Shown: positions 24,768-33,677, numbered from the stretch's first letter. The stretch: DNA of 42,326 nucleotides from Petrotoga mexicana DSM 14811 (GCF_002895565.1 NZ_AZRN01000031.1:1-42326), one strand, 5' to 3'. The notes: generated by a model not told the origin, from the letters alone. Translations and numbers: made by a program.

Positions 24768-26291
24768 TTATAATTTTTTCAATAACTCTGGAAGTATTCC
24801 AAAAACTTCCAAAAAGAAATTATCCTTCCTTTTCAATGCCCACTCTTCTAACAAAGTTTCCTTTGGTGTATGAGTAGTTATAATCAGATGATTACCCTCT
24901 AAATTAACTTCAATATCTCCCAATTTGCTCTCATGAGCGACATCTAAGGCATCTGCAAGCCTCAATATGGCAAGCATCTTTGTTATCAAAATCTTATCCG
25001 GTATGTTTTCCAATTGTGATGAATAATCATCAATCTCCAAATCTTGAGCACTGTGGAAGTAAGCGATCCTTGATACAATGTCTAACTCTCTAGAAGTTAA
25101 ACCTATGATCTCTGAGCCTTTAATTATGTTATACGAATGCAAATAATGTTTTTTAATATTTACATATTTTCCAATATCGTGTAAAATAGCAGCCACTTGC
25201 AAAAGGAGTCTATGTCTTTTGCTTAACTGATGAATCGGTTCTAAAACATCAAATAATTTTATCGCATATTTTTCTACCGTTTGACTGTGAGTCTCCTCAT
25301 AGAAATATCTTTTACCTATATTTCTAGAAGAGATAATTGTACTCTTTTCCAATAAATTAAAAAATCTTCTATATTTTCTGCTCAACAACCGTTGAAATAA
25401 CAAGCTCCTACTTAAATTAACCTTCGGAAAAACTAAAATATTTTCAGCTCCCGATACTTCTAAAAGTAATCGATAAAAAGCTAAAGCTGATAACAACGAA
25501 TTCGCTTTACTTTCAGAAATATCGTATTCTCTAGATAATTCGGTGGCATTCTTTGATTTCAAATTCTGAAAAAGTTTATCGAACTCCTCTTGGGGAATGT
25601 TTAATACTTCTTCTTCATTTTTTCCCAAAAGTCCAGCTAAAAACTCAATTTCATTGCCACAAGTTACAAAGGTTTTGATCTTTTTATTAATAAGCCAAAC
25701 ATTTATAGGCTGATAAAATGTGTTTAAATACTCTCTGATTAAATTACTATAGTGTAATGTGTTTTCTTCCAAATCTCTGAGCATCTCTGAAACTTTAACA
25801 GAACCTATTTTTATATTTTGAGAACTATCAATCAAACCCTTAGAATACGTTGCTAAACCCATGCTTCCCGTTCCTATGTAAACAAATAAAACATCATCCC
25901 TTTTGTACTTTTTATATTTTTCAAAGTTCCTTATCAATTCCATGTAGATATGTGATTTCTCTTCGTAATCATCTAAAACGTCGATAGTAAAACCTGTTCT
26001 TGTTTCGATCTGATCCAAAATAAAATCTAAATTTTCTGCTTCTCTCAAAGCGGTGGTACCTACTACTTTCAATTTATTAGCTCCATATTCCTCTGCAACC
26101 CTTTTGAATCCTAAAAGTTTTTGACTTAGGATCTCTACTTTTTCAAAAGATATCCTTCCTGTTGTGAAGGTATCTCTTCCTAAGAATAAGGGATAATCCA
26201 AACTTTCTATTATATCGATATCATCTTGATCGTTCTGAGCAATATCAAAAGATATATTTTCTGTTCCTATGTTTATAACACCTGCGACCAT
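24768..26291 (-). CDS. ppx: Ppx/GppA-type exopolyphosphatase with C-terminal HD domain
   Basis: A 507-residue protein of the ASKHA fold that hydrolyses terminal phosphates of polyphosphate, or pppGpp in some members. The N-terminal half has VINIGTENISFDI, VVGTTALREAEN and the glycine-rich YIGTGSMGLA, the latter two usual Ppx blocks. A helical segment links it to an HD domain around residues 335-420, with HSQTVEKYA and the metal motif LHDIGKY followed by KHYLHSYNII. Next to ppk it would set the balance of polymer making and breaking. GTAGGTG before the ATG lies in the last codons of the ROK gene two bases upstream, so translation is probably coupled. Confidence 0.9.
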   Translation of the reverse strand: MVAGVINIGTENISFDIAQNDQDDIDIIESLDYPLFLGRDTFTTGRISFEKVEILSQKLLGFKRVAEEYGANKLKVVGTTALREAENLDFILDQIETRTGFTIDVLDDYEEKSHIYMELIRNFEKYKKYKRDDVLFVYIGTGSMGLATYSKGLIDSSQNIKIGSVKVSEMLRDLEENTLHYSNLIREYLNTFYQPINVWLINKKIKTFVTCGNEIEFLAGLLGKNEEEVLNIPQEEFDKLFQNLKSKNATELSREYDISESKANSLLSALAFYRLLLEVSGAENILVFPKVNLSRSLLFQRLLSRKYRRFFNLLEKSTIISSRNIGKRYFYEETHSQTVEKYAIKLFDVLEPIHQLSKRHRLLLQVAAILHDIGKYVNIKKHYLHSYNIIKGSEIIGLTSRELDIVSRIAYFHSAQDLEIDDYSSQLENIPDKILITKMLAILRLADALDVAHESKLGDIEVNLEGNHLIITTHTPKETLLEEWALKRKDNFFLEVFGILPELLKKL

Positions 26292-26293
26292 TG

Positions 26294-27235
26294 TTATACA
26301 CCTACTTTTTCTTTAACAAGTGAAAAAGCCCCATACAAGCATGCATCATCCAGCAATTGAGATAATTTAAACTCACAACACTCAAAGATATGAGGTATAG
26401 AGTACTGCTTGGCTGTTTCAACTACTATAGGCATCAATTGTTCCCCTAATGCCTCCATTACTCCCCCTCCTAAAACGATAACTTCAGGATTTAGTAAATT
26501 AATAATGGAACCGGCATTTATTCCTATATATCTTGCGGCATCATTCAATATCCCTCTAACAAGATCGTCCCCTTGATCATAAGCAGCTTTCAAAGTAGAA
26601 CTTTTCACTATGCCTTTCAAATCACTGCTTTTTATTAAGGTTTTCTCGCCTCTCTCTTTTTTTCTAACTATTTCTCTTTGGATAGCTACTTTAGAAGACA
26701 AACTTTCCAAACAACCACGAAGATTACAACCACAAAGAGGGCCTTCAGGGTACACATTCATGTGCCCAATCTCAGCAGCGAAATTGAACGAACCTTTATA
26801 TAATGATTCATTCAATATTAAACCGCCACCTATTCCTGTTCCTACAAAATAACCTACGGCGTTTTTTACTCCTTTAGCGGCACCAAACTTCCATTCCCCA
26901 TACATACTCGCATTAGCATCGTTTTCTATAATAGTTTTGATATTGTATTCCTTCTCAACAAAATTGACTAAATTAAATTCATTCAAAGGCATGTTAGGAG
27001 TAAAGGTAATTTTTCCATCTTTTATAACTCCTGGTACACCTATTCCTATCCCTTTTACATCTTTATTCTCCTTCAGTAAAGAATCCAAAACTTTCTTCAA
27101 TTGTTCGACAACTTTTTCTTTGCCTTTTGAACTTTTGGAACTCTTTTTCTCTGACTTCAATTTGTTACCTTTCTCATCAAATAAGGCGCCAAGTATTTTG
27201 GTTCCCCCTATATCTACCCCTATCCAATTGCTCAT
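26294..27235 (-). CDS. ROK-family glucokinase
   Basis: A 313-residue sugar kinase that probably makes glucose 6-phosphate. The ATP motif is GVDIGGTKILGALFDE, the sugar-binding region has GVPGVI and ENDANASMYGEW, and the catalytic Asp is in that segment. GTGIGGGLI follows. The ROK zinc site is CGCNLRGCLE, with the usual fourth Gly replaced by Asn but all three cysteines kept. The helix-turn-helix of ROK repressors is absent. Its position between ppx and the CHAD gene raises the question whether polyphosphate, not ATP, is the donor; some actinobacterial ROK kinases use it. The zinc motif is more typical of ATP enzymes, so that idea is weak. GAGGGGTG precedes the ATG. Confidence 0.88.
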   Translation of the reverse strand: MSNWIGVDIGGTKILGALFDEKGNKLKSEKKSSKSSKGKEKVVEQLKKVLDSLLKENKDVKGIGIGVPGVIKDGKITFTPNMPLNEFNLVNFVEKEYNIKTIIENDANASMYGEWKFGAAKGVKNAVGYFVGTGIGGGLILNESLYKGSFNFAAEIGHMNVYPEGPLCGCNLRGCLESLSSKVAIQREIVRKKERGEKTLIKSSDLKGIVKSSTLKAAYDQGDDLVRGILNDAARYIGINAGSIINLLNPEVIVLGGGVMEALGEQLMPIVVETAKQYSIPHIFECCEFKLSQLLDDACLYGAFSLVKEKVGV

Positions 27236-27264
27236 TTTTTCACCCCTCTTTATAAGATTTAAAT

Positions 27265-28143
27265 TTAAGCCTTTTCGCTACAAATATTGTCGTATAACTT
27301 TTCAAAAATCTCACTCACCCCAACATCTATCTTCCCTTGTAATTGGTTTATTTCTTTATCAATTTCTTTTAATAAAGCTTTAATATTATCTTCTTGAAAT
27401 TTTTTTACCAACTTTTTCTTTAAAATAATCAAATCATGATGAGTCCCCAAAATATCTTGAATCTGCTTAAACATGTCTTCTTCAAGTAAAGTTTCACCTT
27501 TCAATGCTCCCAATATCTCTGTTTTATAACGCAAGTCTTTAATCTTTATCCTTATTTTATGAAGCTTTTTATCGTCGCTTCTATCAGTATTTTTAAAGTC
27601 TTCATGAACTTCTTTAAATTCTTTTTTATAAAGATTATCAAAATAAGGATCATTTATCTGAAAATTTTGTACAAAATCAAACACCAAGAAACTCAAACAA
27701 CTTTCTAGTAGATGATCTAACTCCGAGGTTTTTAAAGAACTTAAATAACCTTTCAACTTCTCTTTCTCTTTACTGTATTTTTTCTCGAAATAATCGATTA
27801 TTTCATTATTTTGCTCTTCAATTTTCTTAAGAAAATCTAAGTGAACTTGATAATCTCTTGATTTATTGCTTTTTTTTAATATCTTATTTACTTTTTTCTT
27901 AGCTTTCTTAGAGCTTTCACGTTTTGAAAATCCTTCCAAAAAATCTATACTTGCTTCTATCCTTCTACACGATGTTCTCATGTCGTGAACACTATCTTCC
28001 CCCTTTTCATCAAAAACATAAGAAATGTTTTTTAGGAGACGGTTTTTCATTTTTTCAAAATATTCGATGTAACCTTTTAAAAATATCCATGGATTGGCTG
28101 AAATATCGTTTAAGAGCTTAGTGACTTCGGATCTACCATCCAT
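27265..28143 (-). CDS. CHAD-domain protein (polyphosphate-binding)
   Basis: A 292-residue, very lysine-rich, all-helical protein. The CHAD signature is present: SVHDMRTSCRRIEASIDF near residue 50, RDYQVHLDFL near 95, and LHKIRIKIKDLRYKTEIL near 190. Conserved basic residues line a channel that binds polyphosphate in characterised members and target them to polyphosphate granules. The tail from about residue 230 is coiled-coil-like. The gene begins 34 bases inside the end of sixA, with AAAAGGA before the ATG. The role here is inferred: holding or shielding the polymer, or organising granules, beside the kinase and phosphatase genes. Confidence 0.9.
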   Translation of the reverse strand: MDGRSEVTKLLNDISANPWIFLKGYIEYFEKMKNRLLKNISYVFDEKGEDSVHDMRTSCRRIEASIDFLEGFSKRESSKKAKKKVNKILKKSNKSRDYQVHLDFLKKIEEQNNEIIDYFEKKYSKEKEKLKGYLSSLKTSELDHLLESCLSFLVFDFVQNFQINDPYFDNLYKKEFKEVHEDFKNTDRSDDKKLHKIRIKIKDLRYKTEILGALKGETLLEEDMFKQIQDILGTHHDLIILKKKLVKKFQEDNIKALLKEIDKEINQLQGKIDVGVSEIFEKLYDNICSEKA

Positions 28144-28595
28144 TTTAATTTTCCTTTTCCAGATAAAATATCATCGAATGATTCTCCTTCAATACAAATT
28201 ACTCCCGCTTTTCTCAAATGCAAATCATCACCAGTTAATCTTTTTGCAAGTTCGTCAAAAGTTGGATTGTGTCCAAATATCATTACATTGTTATACCCTT
28301 TCGTAATATTTGAGATTTTTTCAATTATCTCTTCTACTTCTCCATCATACAGTAATTCTTCTTCTATTACCTTTGGCTTTGATTTAAAAGACTTTGCAAA
28401 GATTTCTGCGGTTTCTTTCGCTCTTAAAGCAGGAGAGGTAATCAAAAGATCAACCTTATTTAAAATTTTAGCCACATATTCTGCAACTTCTCTAGAATCG
28501 TTTTTACCAACTTTTGTCAACTTTCTTTCAAAATCATCAATTTCCGAAGATCTTTTTTCTGCTTTGGCGTGCCTAACTAATATTAGGTTTTTCAT
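28110..28595 (-). CDS. sixA: SixA-type phosphohistidine phosphatase
   Basis: A 161-residue histidine-phosphatase-superfamily protein. The catalytic motif is LVRHAKAE (Arg8, His9). The second arginine is in SPALRAKETA, and GHNPTFDEL supplies the second His. SixA proteins remove phosphate from phospho-histidine on proteins such as HPr-like or HPt domains. In this operon a natural speculation is the phospho-histidine of PPK, but nothing in the sequence proves it. AAGGAGG lies eight bases before the ATG, at the end of the upstream gene. It overlaps the CHAD gene by 34 bases in another frame. Confidence 0.92.
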   Translation of the reverse strand: MKNLILVRHAKAEKRSSEIDDFERKLTKVGKNDSREVAEYVAKILNKVDLLITSPALRAKETAEIFAKSFKSKPKVIEEELLYDGEVEEIIEKISNITKGYNNVMIFGHNPTFDELAKRLTGDDLHLRKAGVICIEGESFDDILSGKGKLKWMVDPKSLSS

Positions 28596-28625
28596 ATGTG
28601 AACTTTCCTCCTTCTATGAACGTTT

Positions 28626-29408
28626 TTAAAAAGAATTCACATAATCTCTTAAAGCTGATCCGATTCTTTCTAGCAGGGAATCCATATCACGAGTTTTGTT
28701 CAATCTTTTCAGAGTGTTCCAAAAAATATATATTCCCGTTAAACTTCCTATAAAGTTTCCAATAAAATCCGTCATTGTATCAAAAAGGCTATCTTCTTGA
28801 GCTAATCTGTATCCAGGATAATCTCTAAAGATTAGATCCGAAGTAAACTCTCCTACTTCCCAAAACACGCCCAATGTCATAACAATAGAGAGGGTAACAA
28901 CAAATATTTTTAGAAAGAAAAAAGGCATTTTCATCTTAGTCCAGATTAGTTCAGAACCCATCACCAACGGATATATAAGAAATGAAAGCCAAATACCTCC
29001 TGTAAAATGAAGAATAAAATCGTAAATTTCAAAATAATCGTAAAATTGATACCACATACCAAATACACTATGTAAAGAAATTTGAATTATTGTTACTGTA
29101 CGTATTTCTTCAAGAATCGTAGACTTTGTCACCCATTCAAAAATCCAAGTTAAATAAACTCCAAAGGCACTTAAGAGGTATCCTAAAAAATGCGGTAAGT
29201 TAAAATCCCAAATGCTTCCTATAATAGGGATAAATACGACAAAAGAAAAAAACAAGTTAATAGTTCTTAAAACAGAATAAACCGTTGAACTTGAAGTAAA
29301 CATGGTTTCTTTCACTAAAGGATCTCTTACTAAAAAATGATGGATTTTGTCAAATTCTATTTTTGCTTTTTTCAATGTTTTCGAAAATTTGGGTGTAATT
29401 GGTATCAC
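28626..29408 (-). CDS. YjdF-like (DUF2238-type) integral membrane protein
   Basis: A 260-residue protein with about six hydrophobic helices. Family-like features are IYDFILHFTGG near residue 128 and GVFWEVGEFTSD...DTMTDFIGNFIGSLTG near 180-225, resembling the acidic/His-bearing motifs of YjdF. Function is unknown. The frame begins at a GTG at 29408 that is itself part of the only good Shine-Dalgarno (GAGGTGAT), so the true start may be a non-ATG codon a little downstream, such as the TTG at residue 12. It is first in the six-gene polyphosphate operon behind an extended -10 promoter. Confidence 0.75.
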   Translation of the reverse strand: MIPITPKFSKTLKKAKIEFDKIHHFLVRDPLVKETMFTSSSTVYSVLRTINLFFSFVVFIPIIGSIWDFNLPHFLGYLLSAFGVYLTWIFEWVTKSTILEEIRTVTIIQISLHSVFGMWYQFYDYFEIYDFILHFTGGIWLSFLIYPLVMGSELIWTKMKMPFFFLKIFVVTLSIVMTLGVFWEVGEFTSDLIFRDYPGYRLAQEDSLFDTMTDFIGNFIGSLTGIYIFWNTLKRLNKTRDMDSLLERIGSALRDYVNSF

Positions 29409-29446
29409 CTCATTTGAGTTTTTTACATATTCTATAATTCATTTCA

Positions 29447-29455
29447 ATTATACCA
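29447..29455 (-). promoter_or_regulatory. Extended -10 promoter of the polyphosphate operon
   Basis: On the minus strand TG-G-TATAAT lies 38 bases before the first gene. There is no clear -35. Confidence 0.65.
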
Positions 29456-29470
29456 TTTAGATACAAAAAC

Positions 29471-29497
29471 AAAAAAAGCAGCGAACTAATTCGCTGC
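29471..29497 (-). terminator. Terminator after tRNA-Asn
   Basis: GCAGCGAA and TTCGCTGC pair around a 4-base loop, followed on the minus strand by seven T. It probably also ends transcripts coming through from the anmK operon. It sits just upstream of the polyphosphate operon promoter. Confidence 0.92.
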
Positions 29498-29521
29498 CAT
29501 GAGGGGATGATACGACTATGG

Positions 29522-29596
29522 TGGCTCCGGGTGAGGGATTCGAACCCCCAACCTAGTGGTTAACAGCCACCCGCTCTACCGTTGAGCTAACCCGGA
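29522..29596 (-). tRNA. tRNA-Asn(GTT)
   Basis: On the minus strand the acceptor TCCGGGT pairs with ACCCGGA, followed by G and an encoded CCA. The D arm AGCTC/GAGC, the anticodon loop CTGTTAA giving GTT, and the T arm GGGGGTTCGAATCCCTC all fold normally. Length is 75 bases. Confidence 0.96.
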
Positions 29597-29627
29597 AAAA
29601 ATTAAAAACTTTCAAAATCCAAAAATG

Positions 29628-29656
29628 ATTATATCATCAAAATGGTGTTTTGTCAA
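29628..29656 (-). promoter_or_regulatory. Consensus promoter of tRNA-Asn
   Basis: On the minus strand TTGACA (29651-29656), 17 bases and TATAAT (29628-29633). The promoter overlaps the last codons and stop of anmK. Transcription would start about 25 bases before the tRNA. Confidence 0.88.
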
Positions 29657-30821
29657 CATTTTTATTTTTATCTACGGGGGCTACTTCACCAAGGGTAACA
29701 AACCTTTTGGCTCCAGTAATTTGAGGTACATTATTTTTTCTCCCTTTGTAAGTTTGATAAGCTAATACTGCAAACGCTACCGCTTCTTTAGCATCACTTG
29801 AAAAACCTAACTCTTCCATCACCACCACGGTAACTTTTTCGCCTATCATCTTTTTTGCATAATATATTATCATCGATACCAAAGTAGGATTATAACTTCC
29901 ACCACCAGAGATTATAACTTGGTCTATGTTAATACCTATAAATCTTAAGTAAGCATAGACAATCGATTTAGCGGTAAAAGCTGTTACGGTTGCAACAATA
30001 TCTTCGTCGTCTAATTTCATGCTTTTTCCTTTGTTTATTATCTCTTTTGCGTACTTTAACCCAAAAACTTCTCTTCCTGTGGTTTTAGGGGGCTCTTTTT
30101 TTATAAAAGGATGAGCCATTAAATCAGCTAAAAGAGTCTCAGAAATCTTACCCTTTTCGCTAATTTTCCCATCTTTGTCATAACTTTGTTCTCCGTTGGT
30201 TAGAATTTGAACTACGCCATCTATAAGCATGTTCCCTGGGCCTGTGTCCGTACCTTTTATATCTTCCAACTTAGATTTTTTTGGTATATAGGTGAAGTTT
30301 CCTATTCCTCCAATATTTTGCATAACCCTGTTGTAATCATCACTTTTGAACAAAATATAATCAACATATGGTACAAGTGGTGCCCCTTGACCACCCGCTG
30401 CAATATCTCTCGCCCTAAAGTTGCTAACGGTGGTAACTTGAGTTCTTTCTGCTATTACACTAGCTTCACCTATTTGAAGCGTGGAAATAAAATCATCACT
30501 CACATAATGGTATATAGTTTGGCCATGGGAACCTATTAAATTCACATCTTGCATATTCAAGTTTTTTAATTCAACAGCTTCTTTGGCGGCTTGAGCAAAC
30601 AATTCTCCAAGCTCGAAATTCAATCTACAGATTTTATCCACGCTACCAGTTACAGGGTCAGAACATTCTAAAATTTTTTCTCTCATTTTTTTACTATATG
30701 GTGTGTTTATAAAATTAACAACTTTAACATTTAATTTTTGTTCGTCCTGTTCTGATATTTCAACTAGTGCAGCATCTATACCATCCACTGATGTCCCTGA
30801 CATTAAACCTATCACCAACAT
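29637..30821 (-). CDS. anmK: Anhydro-N-acetylmuramic acid kinase
   Basis: Cleaves and phosphorylates 1,6-anhydro-MurNAc to MurNAc 6-phosphate in cell-wall recycling. The 394-residue ASKHA-fold kinase has GLMSGTSVDGID at 5-16, GSHGQTIYH, the catalytic stretch NIGGIGNFTYI, GTDTGPGNMLIDG, and IISGGGSYNP near the C-terminus. The ATG at 30821 follows AAAGGAG by about ten bases and starts directly on the first strand; an upstream in-frame ATG at 30854 has no ribosome site. It is third in the GH84-serine hydrolase-anmK operon. No etherase gene for MurNAc 6-phosphate is in the window. Confidence 0.95.
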   Translation of the reverse strand: MLVIGLMSGTSVDGIDAALVEISEQDEQKLNVKVVNFINTPYSKKMREKILECSDPVTGSVDKICRLNFELGELFAQAAKEAVELKNLNMQDVNLIGSHGQTIYHYVSDDFISTLQIGEASVIAERTQVTTVSNFRARDIAAGGQGAPLVPYVDYILFKSDDYNRVMQNIGGIGNFTYIPKKSKLEDIKGTDTGPGNMLIDGVVQILTNGEQSYDKDGKISEKGKISETLLADLMAHPFIKKEPPKTTGREVFGLKYAKEIINKGKSMKLDDEDIVATVTAFTAKSIVYAYLRFIGINIDQVIISGGGSYNPTLVSMIIYYAKKMIGEKVTVVVMEELGFSSDAKEAVAFAVLAYQTYKGRKNNVPQITGAKRFVTLGEVAPVDKNKNVDKTPF

Positions 30822-30857
30822 AATATCTTCTCCTTTTACTTCTAAAGTGTTCATTTA

Positions 30858-31868
30858 TTAATGATCTTTTCGAAAAATTATATTATTTATCTTATTTCTT
30901 ATCACATTCAATTCGGGTTTTTTTAAGAATCTATCGTAATATACAGAATTGGTCAAAAATATTGAAAACAACCCATCTTTTCCAATCCAAATGGATGTGC
31001 CTGTAAAACCATTGTGACCGAATCCTGTACTATCAAGTGAGTATTGACATCCTGCAATAGGTGGAGCCATCCAAGCTATATGGGTAGTATTTTCCCCTCT
31101 TTTTACCAGAGTAGTGGTAAAAAGATCTAAAGTGTCTTTTGAAACTATTTCTCCACTTAACAAACTAATTATGAAAATCCTTAAATCACTGGCATTAGAA
31201 AACAAACCTGCGTTACCACTCACTCCACCTAAATAGTAGGCGAGTTCATCCTCGACCACACCCTTTAATCTTTTACCTTCTCGGATAGATGTGGATACAA
31301 CTTTATCTTTATTCTTTGGATTGAAACAAGTGTTTCCCATTCCTATTTCGTTAAAAATATCTTCAACATACTCTTTGAAATGCTTTTGAGTAACTTCTTC
31401 AACGATTTTCATAAGCGTAATAAAATTTAAACAAGAATATTCATAACACTTGTGGACGTTTTCTTGGGGTTGAATATTGATTATGTGCTTAAGCAACTCT
31501 TCTCCTCGATACTTTTGCCATAGGTTTGAATAAGCCCGCATTCCAGAAGTATGAGTTAATAATTCAAAGATTGTAACCTCGCTTTTTGGTCTACTTACCT
31601 CTATGAATTTGCCAATTTTATCTTCCAATTTTATTTGTTTTTCATCTATTAGTCTCATAACCGCGGTTGCAGTTCCAACCACTTTGGTGACACTTGCTAA
31701 ATCAAAGATATCTTCTTCAGTAAGTTTTTCGTTTTCATTTTTTCTTCCGAAAGTATTTTTATACAATATCTTTTCATTTTTGCCTATTAAAATGGATGCT
31801 CCAGTATAAACATTATTTACTCCTGATAAAACAATTTCATTTAAAGATTCAATATCTTTTTCTTTCAA
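30858..31868 (-). CDS. Beta-lactamase-fold serine hydrolase, AmiE-like
   Basis: A ~336-residue protein of the class C beta-lactamase/DD-peptidase family without a signal peptide. The nucleophile motif is SVTK (Ser59-Lys62 from this start), a Tyr-bearing YSCLN follows near residue 140, and HNGFTGTSIW near 285 is the KTG-equivalent block. In Bacillus the cell-wall recycling locus pairs AnmK with AmiE, an N-acetylmuramyl-L-alanine amidase of this fold, so a muramyl-peptide amidase role is plausible by context. Start choice is uncertain: a TTG at 31868 with AAAGG nine bases before it is preferred, another TTG lies at 31886. Either way it begins at or near the end of the GH84 gene (stop at 31873). 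Confidence 0.78.
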   Translation of the reverse strand: MKEKDIESLNEIVLSGVNNVYTGASILIGKNEKILYKNTFGRKNENEKLTEEDIFDLASVTKVVGTATAVMRLIDEKQIKLEDKIGKFIEVSRPKSEVTIFELLTHTSGMRAYSNLWQKYRGEELLKHIINIQPQENVHKCYEYSCLNFITLMKIVEEVTQKHFKEYVEDIFNEIGMGNTCFNPKNKDKVVSTSIREGKRLKGVVEDELAYYLGGVSGNAGLFSNASDLRIFIISLLSGEIVSKDTLDLFTTTLVKRGENTTHIAWMAPPIAGCQYSLDSTGFGHNGFTGTSIWIGKDGLFSIFLTNSVYYDRFLKKPELNVIRNKINNIIFRKDH

Positions 31869-31872
31869 ATCA

Positions 31873-33558
31873 TCACTGCCTTTCAAAATCTTTTATAAAT
31901 TTTTCCAAAATACCATCACAAACAACATAAGATCCCAATTTATCTACCTCGTTTTTTATCTCAACTTTTTCACTAGAACTAAACAGTTTACTAGCTATTT
32001 CTGCAAGCTGGGAAAGCTTTTTTAACCATGGATGTATATCCTCATATAATTTTTCATTTTTCATGTATTTCAATTTTCTATCAAGATTGCTCAACCTCTC
32101 CAAGTACTCCTTTAGCTCTTCCCCTTTATTCAAGGGATCATTTTTGAATTCTTTTATTAGACTTTTTAACTTAATTGATGTTTCCTCAAAAATTCTTGAT
32201 TTTAAAAAATTTTCACTGAATAATTTCATATCCTCAAATAAGTCTGATCCCACCAAATTAAAAATAGATTTGTTCCATGAACACCAAGGATCGTAGCCTT
32301 GTGAGTTCCAAAGATAATCTGCTATTGTTTGTTCTGCAAGCATCGATGCATACGGCTGGTTCATTGGATTTGAGATAATACCTTTTACTTTTGATATACA
32401 TAAGTCATTTTCTCTGTTCATTAAGGGAGCTAAGAAAAGTTCTCCTTGATCTGCATCGTTTACTGGATAATTATCCCACAAGATCAAATCATGACCGAAC
32501 TGGCTTGAAATCTTATCTGCGTTTTTTCTACTTACGTTTTTTGACCATACACCTTTCCCTGTCCATATTACAGGAATTTCAGGATTTAAGTTCTCTTTCA
32601 TCGTCCTTCTGTACATCGAATCTTCTTCCTGCCAGTATTCAGTTGGACAGAGGTACAAGTTAACCTCTGAATCTTTCCCCTTTAAAAATTCGTATAACTT
32701 GTTTGCTATATATGTCTGAGCTAAACCATAATTCCCTTCGAACTTTTTTTCATCTTCTTCGTAATTCAACTTTTCAGGGATATCATCGAAAAGAATAGCA
32801 AATTTTTTTACACCTTTACTTAAAATTTCATAGTATTTTTTGCACAATAAATCAAACTCTTTTTGATCACTAAATTTCATGCTAAGTCCAGGACTTACAC
32901 AAAACACAAAATCGACAAAATTATCTTTTGAAACTTTTATTAGCTCATCTATTTTTTCTATTTCTTCTTCCGGATAATCCTCTCGCCATTTTTCCCTGTG
33001 ATATGGATCGTCTTTTGGAGCGTACCAATAGGTATTCATTTTATTTGTTCCACAAAAATGTATCATATCCAATCTGTTTTGATGGCTCCATGGTTCTCCA
33101 TAAAAACCTTCAATTATTCCTCTCATTTTAAAAGAAGGAGAATCGAATATTTCAACTACAGGCAGAAGTTTATTCTCAAAATCAACAAGTTGTCTTAGGG
33201 TTTGTAGCCCATAGAAAATACCTTTCTTTGATTTAGAAAAGATTTTAACCGTTCTATTTTCTTCTTCCACTTTCATTAAATAACTTTCTAGATCCATAAT
33301 ATCAATGCTTAACTCTATATCGTTACTTTTGATAAATTCATTTAAATCTTTTTCAGTAGGGGAAATAAAAGTTTCTATTTTTAAGTCAGCACTATCTGAG
33401 TCTTTTACAAAGACAAAATCTTCACTTGGGAAAAGCTTAATGAAACTTTCTTCTTCAAGATTTTTGAAAATAGAAAGCTTTGAACTTTCAAAGTGAATAT
33501 TTGCTCCTTCATAGAATAACTTTTTAGGTTTTGGATTTAATCTAAGAAATAAGTTCAT
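31873..33558 (-). CDS. GH84 beta-N-acetylglucosaminidase
   Basis: A 561-residue glycosidase releasing N-acetylglucosamine from beta-linked substrates by substrate-assisted catalysis. The N-terminal ~125 residues form the hexosaminidase-type alpha/beta domain. The TIM barrel begins at RGIIEGFYGEPW. YAPKDDPYHREKWRE and the catalytic pair Asp-Asp in FAILFDDI are classic for GH84. The last ~120 residues are a helical domain. No signal peptide is present, unlike many secreted GH84 enzymes, so it probably acts on imported oligosaccharides or muropeptides. It opens the operon with the serine hydrolase and AnmK and is divergent from a sugar ABC transporter that could feed it. GGAGG precedes the ATG. 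Confidence 0.93.
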   Translation of the reverse strand: MNLFLRLNPKPKKLFYEGANIHFESSKLSIFKNLEEESFIKLFPSEDFVFVKDSDSADLKIETFISPTEKDLNEFIKSNDIELSIDIMDLESYLMKVEEENRTVKIFSKSKKGIFYGLQTLRQLVDFENKLLPVVEIFDSPSFKMRGIIEGFYGEPWSHQNRLDMIHFCGTNKMNTYWYAPKDDPYHREKWREDYPEEEIEKIDELIKVSKDNFVDFVFCVSPGLSMKFSDQKEFDLLCKKYYEILSKGVKKFAILFDDIPEKLNYEEDEKKFEGNYGLAQTYIANKLYEFLKGKDSEVNLYLCPTEYWQEEDSMYRRTMKENLNPEIPVIWTGKGVWSKNVSRKNADKISSQFGHDLILWDNYPVNDADQGELFLAPLMNRENDLCISKVKGIISNPMNQPYASMLAEQTIADYLWNSQGYDPWCSWNKSIFNLVGSDLFEDMKLFSENFLKSRIFEETSIKLKSLIKEFKNDPLNKGEELKEYLERLSNLDRKLKYMKNEKLYEDIHPWLKKLSQLAEIASKLFSSSEKVEIKNEVDKLGSYVVCDGILEKFIKDFERQ

Positions 33559-33593
33559 TAAAACTCCTCCTTTTCACTATGAAATAAATACTG

Positions 33594-33649
33594 TTTTTAG
33601 AAATTCTAAAACTTGTTTTAGCGCCCCTTTGCCCCACTCCCCACCCTAA
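33594..33649 (-). repeat. Dispersed repeat, copy B (longest form)
   Basis: Read on the minus strand: a G-rich block GGGTGGGGAGTGGGGC, then AAGGGGCGC, then AAGTTT and finally a 17-base palindrome TTTTAGAATTTCTAAAA (33595-33611). The G-rich block matches the window's left end and the rest matches 7258-7287. It sits in the 5' leader of the GH84 operon and is strikingly GC-rich for an intergenic region here. Confidence 0.5.
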
Positions 33650-33677
33650 TTTTATTTTTGAAGTATCTAAATATAGG

